Part shown: positions 15,475 through 23,034 of the stretch, piece by piece
How positions within the stretch are numbered: the first letter of the stretch is position 1
How the letters are laid out: every line of letters begins with the position of its first letter
NCBI GenBank assembly: GCA_003021725.1
Contig: PXRA01000053.1
Location: 1-37,922, forward strand
Length of the DNA stretch: 37,922 bases
DNA from: Halobacteriales archaeon QH_8_64_26
GTDB lineage: Archaea > Halobacteriota > Halobacteria > Halobacteriales > Halococcaceae
Reading direction: 5' to 3'
The notes under the pieces: generated by a model
What the model was told of the DNA's origin: nothing
The model's input: only the letters and a program-made list of their open reading frames with translations
Databases searched by the model: none
Translations under genes and position numbers: made by a program

Positions 15475-17179
15475 GGACGATCCCTATACCCTCAGCGGTC
15501 CGCAGCCACACGATTTCTGGGCGAAATCGATGGCCGAACTCGTTCTCGAACGCGGTCCCGAGGACCCGATCGTTGTTAAAGGCGGCATCTCGCCATCGGG
15601 GGTGCCACACCTCGGAAACATGAACGAGATCGCCCGCGGCTACTTCGTTGCGAGGGCCCTTCGGAACCAGGGGCGGGCGGTCAGGCAGATATTCACCGCC
15701 GACGACCGCGACCCGCTTCGCAAACTGCCCCGAAGACTCGCCGACCTCGACGGTTCTATCGTCGGCCTCGGTGACGTTGACGCCGGTGTGCTCGGTCGCA
15801 ATCTCGGGAAGCCCTACACCGCGATCCCCGATCCCTTCGGCTGCTGTGATTCGTATGGCACACACTTCTCGACGCTCATCGAGCGCAGCGCCGGCGCACT
15901 CGACATCCCCGTCGAGACGGTGTCGAACACTGCCCTGTATGAGTCCGGAGCGTTCGAGGACGTCACTCGCTACTTGCTGGCCCACCGTGAGCAGGCCCGC
16001 GAGGTTCTCGGCGAGCACCAGAAGAAAGTCGACGAGGAGTACGTCCCCTTCCGTCCGATCTGTTCGGAGTGTGGCCACGTCACCGAGACGAACTCGGTTC
16101 GAAGCATCGATCTCGACGCTGGCACCGTCGAGTACGTCTGTACCGACGTTGAGGCAGGCGATCGAATCATCGAAGGCTGTGGTCACGAGGGAACGGCCAC
16201 CCTCCGGGAGGGGAAGCTCCCGTGGCGCTTCGAGTGGCCCGCCCAGTGGCACGTCTTAGGCGTGGATTTCGAGCCCTTCGGCAAGGACCACGCCGAAGGC
16301 TCGTGGCCGAGCGGTGCCGATATAACCCGGAACGTACTCGGCGAAATTCCGCCGGTACCGATGGCCTACGAGTGGTTCACGCTCGATGGCGCAGCCTTTT
16401 CGTCCTCGGCGGGCCATGTCACAATGGTCCAAGACGTACTGGAGTTCCTCGAACCCGAAGTGCTCCGGTATTTCTTCACGAAGGACCCGAGCAAGGCCCG
16501 GGATTTCTCGATCGAGCGCGCCGACCAACTGGTCGATGAGTTCGACGAGTTCGAGCGGGTGTACTTCGACGAGTTCGTCGCGAGCCACGAAACAACGCGT
16601 GAAACGAATGCGGTCTACCCCGCGATCGTCGACTCGGTTTCCGAGCGGCCGATCCGGCTCCCCTACACCTTCGCCGCCGTGCTCGGCATGACCGACGACG
16701 CCGACCTCCGCGAGGCGATGGCACGCCGTGAGGGCCACCTCCCTTCCGATGCCTCCGACCGGACGATCGAAGCGGCTCTCGAACGCGTCGAATACGCCCG
16801 AACGTGGGCCGAGCGAACCGACAACGCCTACAACTACCGCCTCGCGGCCGACCTCCCAGAGACCGATTTCGGTACCGACATCGAGGCCGCGCTCGACGAC
16901 CTCGCCGACCGGGTCGCGGCGATCGACGTCTCCGGTGCTGACGTCGAGACCCATACCGCTACCGGCGCTGACACGAGTTCCGAGACCGACTTCGACACCG
17001 GCGAGCCGATCCAGAGTGCCATCTTCGAAACCGCCCGCGCACACGATCTCTCGCCCGGCGACCTCTTTACCGCGGGCTACCGGCTGTTCTTCGACGAGAC
17101 TCAAGGTCCGAAGCTGGGACCATTCCTCGCGGAACTCGACCGGGAGTTCGTTCTCCGCCGCCTCCGCCGCGAGGGCTGA
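15467..17179 (+). CDS. lysS: Lysyl-tRNA synthetase, class I
   Basis: 570 residues from ATG 15467, which overlaps the end of pyrH by 8 nt; the protein then begins MTEDDPYTLSGPQPHDFWAK. It charges tRNA-Lys. It is the class I enzyme found in most archaea, not the class II bacterial/eukaryotic one. The HIGH-equivalent loop is SPSGVPHLGNMNE (about 43-55). A zinc-knuckle pair CSECGH and CGHEG brackets a beta region at about 200-245. The LGVDFEPFGKDHAEG segment and the degenerate KMSKS region AAFSSSAGHVTM follow. The C-terminal ~150 residues are a helical domain with an acidic Thr/Asp insertion at about 490-505. The next gene starts 81 nt downstream with its own TATA element. Confidence 0.96.
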   Translation: MTEDDPYTLSGPQPHDFWAKSMAELVLERGPEDPIVVKGGISPSGVPHLGNMNEIARGYFVARALRNQGRAVRQIFTADDRDPLRKLPRRLADLDGSIVGLGDVDAGVLGRNLGKPYTAIPDPFGCCDSYGTHFSTLIERSAGALDIPVETVSNTALYESGAFEDVTRYLLAHREQAREVLGEHQKKVDEEYVPFRPICSECGHVTETNSVRSIDLDAGTVEYVCTDVEAGDRIIEGCGHEGTATLREGKLPWRFEWPAQWHVLGVDFEPFGKDHAEGSWPSGADITRNVLGEIPPVPMAYEWFTLDGAAFSSSAGHVTMVQDVLEFLEPEVLRYFFTKDPSKARDFSIERADQLVDEFDEFERVYFDEFVASHETTRETNAVYPAIVDSVSERPIRLPYTFAAVLGMTDDADLREAMARREGHLPSDASDRTIEAALERVEYARTWAERTDNAYNYRLAADLPETDFGTDIEAALDDLADRVAAIDVSGADVETHTATGADTSSETDFDTGEPIQSAIFETARAHDLSPGDLFTAGYRLFFDETQGPKLGPFLAELDREFVLRRLRREG

Positions 17180-17260
17180 GCGGCGGTCGATGCACATTGG
17201 TCGGCTGTCTCCCAACCGTCGAACCGAACCCTCTTATTCGCCACTACCCCAGTGAACGCA

Positions 17261-19051
17261 ATGGTCCGTGCGCTGACGTGGGTGCTGATCGGCGTCGTGG
17301 TCTACATGCTCGTCGCGACGGCGCTTAGCTCCCGTGGATTGCTTCCCAGTTACGTCAGGGTGAGCGGCCCGATCACGACGCTGCATACCCAGCGTGGGAA
17401 GGTCGTTCTCGATCGGCTCGCTCGCCCGAAGCGGTTCTGGCGCGCCTGGGGGAACTTCGGGATCGGAATCGCACTGGTCGTGATGGTCGGTGCCTTCCTG
17501 TTTTTCATCGTCGCGGCCTACGGCGTGATCACGAACCCACCGACGGCGTCGGCGGTCAATCAGCCTCGGAACGTACTGGTGATCCCGGGCGTCAACGATT
17601 TCTTACCTCTCTCGGTGGCCCCCGAGATCGTCTTCGGCCTGTTAGTCGGGCTCGTCGTCCACGAGGGCGGTCATGGACTTCTCTGTCGGGTTGAGGACAT
17701 CGAGATCGACTCGATGGGACTCGCACTCCTCACGCTCCTCCCGGTCGGCGCGTTCGTCGAACCGGACGAGGAAAACAGGGAACGAGCGGATCGCGGCGGT
17801 CAGACCCGGATGTTCGCCGCCGGCGTCACCAATAACTTCGCGGTGTCGATCGTTACTTTCCTGTTGCTCTTCGGACCGATCACCGGTGCGATCGCCCCTG
17901 CGGCCGGCGTCCCCGTCGGGAATACCGTCCCAGGGTCGGCCGCGGCGGACGCCGGCATCGAGCGCGGCGACGTGATCACTGCGGTCGAGGGGCAACCGGT
18001 CGCGAACGAGAGCGACCTCGATCGCGCGCTCGCGAACGCCGACCGCCGAGTATCACTCACGGTCACGGCCGACGGGCAGGAGCGACAGGTGACGGTGCAG
18101 CGATCGCTATTGGTCACCGGCGCGATACCGGGTGTGGTTCCCGGGATCGAAGTAAGTTCGACCGACGCGCCCGGGATCGTCGCCGTCAACGGCACCGAAG
18201 TCCACACCGAGAGCGCCTTCGAGGCCGCCCTCCGAAACCGGACGGTCGCAACGATACGGACGAACGAGGGAACGACCGCGACCGCGCCGATGGGCGTGTA
18301 CGTCTCGCGACTCGCGGAGAACGGCCCGCTTGCCCGGGCGGACGCGCCCCCTAATACCTCGATGATCGTGACACGGGTCGGCGGGGAGCGGATCGTCGAC
18401 GCGACCGACCTACAGGGGGTTCTCGACGCCCGCCAGCCCGGCGAGGAGGTATCGGTCGAAGCCTACGTGAACGGGGATCGTCGAACCTACGACGTGACGC
18501 TCGATGCCGGCCCGCAGGACGACGGTGCCCGCCTCGGGGTGTTCCTCGCCGAGGGGACGAGCGGGCTCACTACCACGGACCTCGGAATCGATCCCTATCC
18601 CGCCGAGCAGTTGCTCTCGATCCTCGGCGGGGACGCTGCGAGAGGCGGGGGCATCGGAGGGTTCCTGCTCGGTATCGTCCAGACCCTCGTCCTGCCGCTG
18701 GCGAGCGTGGTCCCCGGCGGCGGGGCCTATAATTTCGCGGGCTTCGTCGGCCCGGTGACGAACTTCTACACCCTCCAGGGCTCGCTCTCGGCGCTCGGCG
18801 GGTGGGTCTTCGCGCTCGCGAACGTCCTGTTCTGGACTGGGTGGGTCAACATCCAACTGGCCTTCTTCAACTGCATCCCGAGCTTCCCGCTCGACGGCGG
18901 ACATATCCTCCGTACGACCACCGAGGCGGTCGTCTCGCGCCTGCCGGTGAGCGAGGGCCACAACCTCACTGGAGCCGTGACGACGGCGGTGAGCCTGACG
19001 ATGCTCGCGAGCCTCCTGCTCGCGATCTTCGGCCCACAACTGCTGGGCTAA
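17261..19051 (+). CDS. Site-2 protease family (M50) membrane protease with PDZ domains
   Basis: 596 residues from ATG 17261; TTATTC at about 17234 lies 27 nt upstream, favouring this over an in-frame GTG at 17252. Two N-terminal membrane helices are followed by the zinc site His134-Glu-Gly-Gly-His138 (LVVHEGGHGLLCR). A first PDZ domain (about 210-285) carries VPGSAAADAGIERGDVITAVEG, and a second PDZ-like domain (about 340-415) carries VTRVGGERIVDATDLQGVL. The last membrane block has the third zinc ligand Asp545 in FFNCIPSFPLDGGHILRT. PDZ domains usually gate substrate access after a first cleavage. The final residues FGPQLLG look native, yet the stop codon abuts a truncated transporter remnant, suggesting a deletion just beyond this gene. 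Confidence 0.93.
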   Translation: MVRALTWVLIGVVVYMLVATALSSRGLLPSYVRVSGPITTLHTQRGKVVLDRLARPKRFWRAWGNFGIGIALVVMVGAFLFFIVAAYGVITNPPTASAVNQPRNVLVIPGVNDFLPLSVAPEIVFGLLVGLVVHEGGHGLLCRVEDIEIDSMGLALLTLLPVGAFVEPDEENRERADRGGQTRMFAAGVTNNFAVSIVTFLLLFGPITGAIAPAAGVPVGNTVPGSAAADAGIERGDVITAVEGQPVANESDLDRALANADRRVSLTVTADGQERQVTVQRSLLVTGAIPGVVPGIEVSSTDAPGIVAVNGTEVHTESAFEAALRNRTVATIRTNEGTTATAPMGVYVSRLAENGPLARADAPPNTSMIVTRVGGERIVDATDLQGVLDARQPGEEVSVEAYVNGDRRTYDVTLDAGPQDDGARLGVFLAEGTSGLTTTDLGIDPYPAEQLLSILGGDAARGGGIGGFLLGIVQTLVLPLASVVPGGGAYNFAGFVGPVTNFYTLQGSLSALGGWVFALANVLFWTGWVNIQLAFFNCIPSFPLDGGHILRTTTEAVVSRLPVSEGHNLTGAVTTAVSLTMLASLLLAIFGPQLLG

Positions 19052-19068
19052 CCCTTGGTCTCGGCGTA

Positions 19069-19101
19069 TTCGCGTTGTTCCTCATGGGGACGCTCACCAC
19101 G
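19069..19101 (+). repeat. Left arm of a perfect 33-bp inverted repeat
   Basis: This 33-nt segment, starting TTCGCGTTGTTCCTCATGGG and ending at 19101, is the exact reverse complement of 19388-19420. It is coding sequence for a plausible membrane stretch (FALFLMGTLTT) in the FNT remnant, so this arm is probably the original copy. The arms are 286 bp apart and the identity does not extend beyond 33 bp on either side. Confidence 0.9.
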
Positions 19102-19387
19102 GGGGCCTTCGGCGCGCCTATCCCGCGCTTCTTCGAGTCGATCGGCTACACGGTCGGGTTCGTCCTCGTCATTATGAGCCGAACGGAACTGTTTACCGAA
19201 CACACCGCCCTCGCCGTTCTCCCCGTATTGGACCGCTCGGCGTCGGTCTCACAGCTCGCCCAACTCTGGACGCTGGTTTACCTCGGTAACCAAATCGGAG
19301 TCTCGCTGTTCGCCGGCTTCCTCGTCGTCCTCGGTCCCGCACTCGATATCATCAACCCACAACTGTTCGTCGACGTCGCGATGGTCT

Positions 19388-19420
19388 CGTGGTGAGCGTC
19401 CCCATGAGGAACAACGCGAA
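19388..19420 (-). repeat. Right arm of the 33-bp inverted repeat
   Basis: Exact reverse complement of 19069-19101. Read forward it gives a charged stretch (RGERPHEEQRE) in place of what the family would have there, and it contains the stop codon that ends the upstream FNT frame. The frame change coincides with this arm, so it is probably the derived copy. Confidence 0.85.
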
Positions 19421-19953
19421 CTCATCGGTCCCTCCCCGCTCGGGATGTTCGTCGGCGCGATCCTCGCCGGCTGGCTGATGGCGTTGCTCGCCTGGATCCT
19501 CACCTCTGTCGGCGACACGATCAGCCGCATCGTCGTGATCTTCGTCATAACGTTTCTCATCGGAGTGGGGCATCTCCCACACATCATCGCGACCAACGGC
19601 GAGATCGTCGCGGGCATGCTGGCCGGTGCGGACATCTCGGTCGTCGAGTGGCTCCGGTTCGTCGTCCTCACGACGGCCGGGAACGTAATCGGCGGGGTGG
19701 TCTTCGTCGCGCTGTTGAACTACAGCCACGTCGTCCGCGGGGCCGAGGACCTCGACTCCGGAGCGGACGTCTGATACCCGGTATCCGGCCCCCCGAGTGG
19801 CCCTTCGTGCTCGTGAGTGCGAGGAAAAAGAGAACAGGAGTGGTGTGCGCGACAGACCACGGGCCGAGGCAATCGACCGACGGACGGCATCTATCAGGAC
19901 CGCTCGCCGCCACGTCTCGCAACGCCCTTGTCGCTGGCACACTAACCGAACGT

Positions 19954-21807
19954 ATGGAACAGGAGGGTACGGAACGACGCGAGCCACCCGAGACCGAAGA
20001 GGGCTGGTACGCACTCCACGACTTCCGAACGATCGACTGGGACGCCTGGCGCGAGGCCCCCACAGCGGTCCGCGAGCGCGCGATCGAAGACGGTAGCGAA
20101 TACCTCGCGAGCCACGAGGCCCTGGAGGACATCGACGGTGAGGCGGGCGCGAGTGCGGTCTTTTCGGTACTCGGCCACGAGGCCGACCTTCTGATCGTGC
20201 ACCTCCGGCCCGAGATGGCCGACGTCGAACTCGCCGAACGGCGCTTCGAGCACACGAGTTTCGCCGACTTTACCGACCACACCGACTCGTTCGTCTCGGT
20301 CACCGAGGCGAGTGGTTACACGACCGATCTCGACGACGAGGAGATGGACCCGGGCTTGCGTCGCTACATCGACATGCGCCTTCGGCCGACGCTGCCCGAC
20401 GCCGAATACGTCTGTTTCTACCCGATGGACAAGCGCCGGGGCGAGCAGGACAACTGGTATGACCTGCCCTTCGCCGAGCGCGCCGAGCACATGAGTGCCC
20501 ACGGCGACATCGGCCGGAAGTACGCCGGGGAGGTCACCCAGATCGTCACCGGTAGCGTGGGCTTCGACGACTGGGAGTGGGGCGTGACCCTCTTTTCGAA
20601 CGACCCGACCGAGATCAAACACCTACTGTACGAGATGCGCTTCGATCCCTCGACCTCCCGGTACGCCGAGTTCGGCTCGTTTTATTTCGGTCGGCGATTC
20701 CCGCCATCGGATCTCGGGGCCTTCCTCGCCGGCGAACCCGTGCCCAGCGACGGAGCGGACACGGAAGCCACACCGGAGTCCGACGCGGGCAGCGACGACA
20801 GCGGGGCCCAGCCGTTAGGTCCCGCGTTCGACGCACTCGACCTCCCCGAGTCCGTCGAGGTCCCCGAGGGTGCCTACGGCGTGCTCGCCGACAGCGACGC
20901 CGACCGGGAGACGATCGAGGGCGATCTCGACGGACTGCGGGGCAACTTCGAGCACTACGACAGCCACGTCGGGACGGTCCTCGGCAGTGGTGACGACGGT
21001 GAGGTGAGGACGATCGCGAGCGTCTGGACGACCGAGCGGGCCGCCGACACCGCAGCGGGCTTTCTCGCCGACCTTCCGGGGGTTTTCGATCACCGCGTCG
21101 GGCCGATCGACGCCGACGGGACCGACGCCCGAGACGCCACGAGCGAGGAGTCGGCTTCCACGACCCCGGTCGACCCCCAGCCGCCTGCCGGTAGCGACGG
21201 CGACGACATCCGGGGCGAGCTCGCCGATCTCGACATCTACGCCGGCCAACCTCATGGCGAGGACGTCTACGCGCTGGTGCTCTACTCCGAGGCCGATAGC
21301 GAGGCCCTCGCCGAGCAGGTCGCGGACCTCCGGGAGGGTTTCGAGCGTTACGACACCCACACCAAGACTGCGGTCTACGAGAACCCCGATGGGAAACGGT
21401 CGGCGATCGTGAGCCTCTGGGAGACCGAACAAGCGGCCGACACCGCAGCGGGCTTTCTCGCCGACCTGCCCAGGATCGTCGCGCGCGCCGGCGAACATGC
21501 CGGGGGAAACGGGGGCGAGGAATCCGGTTTCGGCACGATGGGAATGTTCTACACGACGAAATCCGAGCATCGCGAGGAGTTCGTCGAGCGCTTCGAGAGC
21601 GTCGGCGATCTGCTTGCGGATATGGACGGCCACGAGGAAACCGATCTGCTGGTGAACCGTAAAGCGGAGAACGACATGTTCATCGCGAGCCAGTGGCGCT
21701 CGCGCGAGGACGCGATGGACTTCTTCCGAAGCGACGCCTTCCGCGAGACGGTCGACTGGGGCCGGGAAGTCCTGGCCGACCGGCCACGACACGTCTTTTT
21801 GGCCTGA
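19954..21807 (+). CDS. hemQ: HemQ/PitA-like coproheme decarboxylase (chlorite dismutase family) fused to monooxygenase-like modules
   Basis: 617 residues from ATG 19954. Residues about 15-260 are a chlorite-dismutase-family domain of the HemQ type, which decarboxylates coproheme to heme b. It keeps Tyr156 and Lys160 (CFYPMDKRRG, then DNWYDLP), the proximal His183 (SAHGDIGRKYAG), and the TGSVGFDDWEWGVTLF and YEMRFDPSTSRYAEFG strands. An acidic linker follows. Two tandem related modules (about 295-385 and 425-515) each end in AADTAAGFLADLP, and a C-terminal antibiotic-biosynthesis-monooxygenase-like domain (about 525-617) has MGMFYTTKSEHREEFVERF. Haloarchaeal PitA proteins are known Cld-ABM fusions; the two extra modules make this one long. 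The first promoter element upstream is not clear. Confidence 0.9.
   Translation: MEQEGTERREPPETEEGWYALHDFRTIDWDAWREAPTAVRERAIEDGSEYLASHEALEDIDGEAGASAVFSVLGHEADLLIVHLRPEMADVELAERRFEHTSFADFTDHTDSFVSVTEASGYTTDLDDEEMDPGLRRYIDMRLRPTLPDAEYVCFYPMDKRRGEQDNWYDLPFAERAEHMSAHGDIGRKYAGEVTQIVTGSVGFDDWEWGVTLFSNDPTEIKHLLYEMRFDPSTSRYAEFGSFYFGRRFPPSDLGAFLAGEPVPSDGADTEATPESDAGSDDSGAQPLGPAFDALDLPESVEVPEGAYGVLADSDADRETIEGDLDGLRGNFEHYDSHVGTVLGSGDDGEVRTIASVWTTERAADTAAGFLADLPGVFDHRVGPIDADGTDARDATSEESASTTPVDPQPPAGSDGDDIRGELADLDIYAGQPHGEDVYALVLYSEADSEALAEQVADLREGFERYDTHTKTAVYENPDGKRSAIVSLWETEQAADTAAGFLADLPRIVARAGEHAGGNGGEESGFGTMGMFYTTKSEHREEFVERFESVGDLLADMDGHEETDLLVNRKAENDMFIASQWRSREDAMDFFRSDAFRETVDWGREVLADRPRHVFLA
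21043..21074 (+). repeat. Intragenic 32-bp direct repeat, copy 1
   Basis: A 32-nt segment encoding ADTAAGFLADL in the first extra module of the HemQ fusion. It is identical to 21436-21467 although the surrounding modules have diverged, which suggests recent gene conversion or strong constraint. Confidence 0.8.
21436..21467 (+). repeat. Intragenic 32-bp direct repeat, copy 2
   Basis: Second exact copy, in the second extra module and in the same reading frame, 393 nt after the first. 393 is a multiple of three, so unequal recombination between the copies would remove or add exactly one module in frame. Confidence 0.8.
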
Positions 21808-21900
21808 GACGGTCCCCGTCGATAGCGATCATTAGTGGCCATCGCCGACCGCGATGCCGATAACGGAAATCCCTATGAGCGAGAATCGGATACGACCGGC

Positions 21901-22800
21901 ATGACGAAGCGACACGTCTCGCTGCCCGACGACGCCGAGGCCGGTCTCGAGGAGTTCCTGGGGACGGTCGACGATCGCCTCTCCGGACCGGAGGAGACCT
22001 GCGACGTCGTCGCGGACGTACTGGTCGATTTGTATGGCGATCGGGGGGCCTACGAGCGCTGGCAGTCCGGCGGGGACGTCTCGCCCGCCGAACGGGTTCG
22101 CCTCCAGGGCTACGATCCCTGCAATTCGACGCTCGAATCGGAGTACTACGCCGAGAAAGACGAGGAGAAGTTCGAGGAGTCGAAACACCTCCAGTGGCTC
22201 TGGCGGCAGTTCGACGCCACCCCGATGGCCGACAACGTCGAGTTCGCGCTTCGGTTCCGGGCAATGTTAGCGAATCACCTCTTCGAGGAGGCCGGGGAGA
22301 ACCTCCGGCTGTTCAAAGGAATCTCGATGACGTATGGCCACAACGTCTCCGTCGGCGACAACACGGTGATCCACGACGACGTCCACCTCGACGATCGCGG
22401 TCGGCTGACGATCGGGAATCGAGTGAGCCTAGCGGATGGCACCCACGTATACAGCCACGATCACGCCCTCGCCGATCAGACCGAGATCACGAACTTTCAT
22501 ACCACGCTCGCGGACGACGTTCGGTGTGGCTACGACTCGATGATCCGTGCGGGGGTGCGGGTCGAGGAGAACGCAATGGTCGGCGCGAAATCCATCCTCC
22601 AGCGCGACGTTCCTGCCCATCACGTCGCCGTCGGCACGCCCGCGGAATCGATTACTGTCAAACCCGGCTGGGAGTCGGTCGCCGAACCGATCGAGGACGC
22701 GAACGCGGACAACAGGGAGCAGCGCCGCATCGAATACGACCTGCCCGAGAACCTCGATGTCTTCGACGAGTTCGGGCGCGACCGGCGTTCGCCACAGTAA
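21901..22800 (+). CDS. Left-handed beta-helix acyltransferase (hexapeptide repeat family)
   Basis: 299 residues from ATG 21901, supported by a CCCTATGA element about 27 nt upstream; a frame-open start at 21835 is unlikely. The N-terminal ~100 residues are acidic and helical (LPDDAEAGLEEFLG, ETCDVVADVLVDLYGDRGAY). Residues about 140-270 are a hexapeptide-repeat beta helix like that of maltose/galactoside O-acetyltransferases: ISMTYGHNVSVGDNTVIHDD, LTIGNRVSLADGTHVYSHDH with the catalytic-type His, VRCGYDSMIRAGVRVEENAM and VGTPAESITVKPGW. It probably transfers an acyl group from CoA to a sugar. Polysaccharide genes follow within 250 nt, so a role in surface glycan decoration is a reasonable inference. 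Confidence 0.85.
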   Translation: MTKRHVSLPDDAEAGLEEFLGTVDDRLSGPEETCDVVADVLVDLYGDRGAYERWQSGGDVSPAERVRLQGYDPCNSTLESEYYAEKDEEKFEESKHLQWLWRQFDATPMADNVEFALRFRAMLANHLFEEAGENLRLFKGISMTYGHNVSVGDNTVIHDDVHLDDRGRLTIGNRVSLADGTHVYSHDHALADQTEITNFHTTLADDVRCGYDSMIRAGVRVEENAMVGAKSILQRDVPAHHVAVGTPAESITVKPGWESVAEPIEDANADNREQRRIEYDLPENLDVFDEFGRDRRSPQ

Positions 22801-22810
22801 CTCCCCGCCG

Positions 22811-22909
22811 ATGGGTTCGTTGATGGACCTCTCGCCCGGACGGTTCGTTCGAGTCTACCGTGGGCTTCAGCGAGGCGTGTATCGGGTTCTCGATCGGAAG
22901 CGGCGATAA
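22811..22909 (+). CDS. Possible 32-residue basic peptide
   Basis: ATG 22811 opens MGSLMDLSPGRFVRVYRGLQ and closes at TAA 22907-22909. It is arginine-rich and could form an amphipathic helix. It starts 11 nt after the acyltransferase stop and lies in an otherwise gene-free 230-nt gap. There is no family match that I recognise, so it may be chance. Confidence 0.3.
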   Translation: MGSLMDLSPGRFVRVYRGLQRGVYRVLDRKRR

Positions 22910-23034
22910 TGGCCCCGAGCGAGGCAACGAGAAGGAGTCGGTGTGTGAACAAAACACATCGATTACGGCGTCGGATAGCAGGCATAAAGGCTTTTAGCGA
23001 GGCACGGTTTCTCTACCAGTAACCATTGGCTGCT

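Larger units (their letters stand above)
19052..19774 (+). pseudogene. Formate/nitrite transporter (FNT) family pseudogene, truncated and frameshifted
   Basis: Frame 1 (to the TGA at 19393-19395) encodes LTLGLGVFALFLMGTLTT, YTVGFVLVIMSRTELFTEHT and ALAVLPVLDRSASVSQLAQL, clear FNT-family membrane sequence. Frame 2 then continues with LIGPSPLGMFVGAILAGWLM, TSVGDTISRIVVIFVIT and GNVIGGVVFVALLNYSHVVR to a TGA at 19772-19774. The two halves together make about 240 residues of one channel, but the N-terminal cytosolic part and first helix are missing, since the homology starts at the stop codon of the preceding protease. A perfect 33-bp inverted repeat (19069-19101 and 19388-19420) lies within, and the frame break falls in its right arm. 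The intact family exports or imports formate, nitrite or related anions. Confidence 0.85.

Noticed and set aside
19069-19420. The 33-bp inverted repeat as an invertible (phase-variable) DNA switch
   Set aside because: The bases between the arms encode FNT sequence in the same direction as the downstream half, no recombinase gene is nearby, and inversion would not restore the reading frame or the missing N-terminus.
19381-19445. Programmed ribosomal frameshift joining the two FNT halves
   Set aside because: There is no slippery sequence, the gene lacks its start region, and the frame change coincides with the inverted-repeat arm; a broken gene explains everything.
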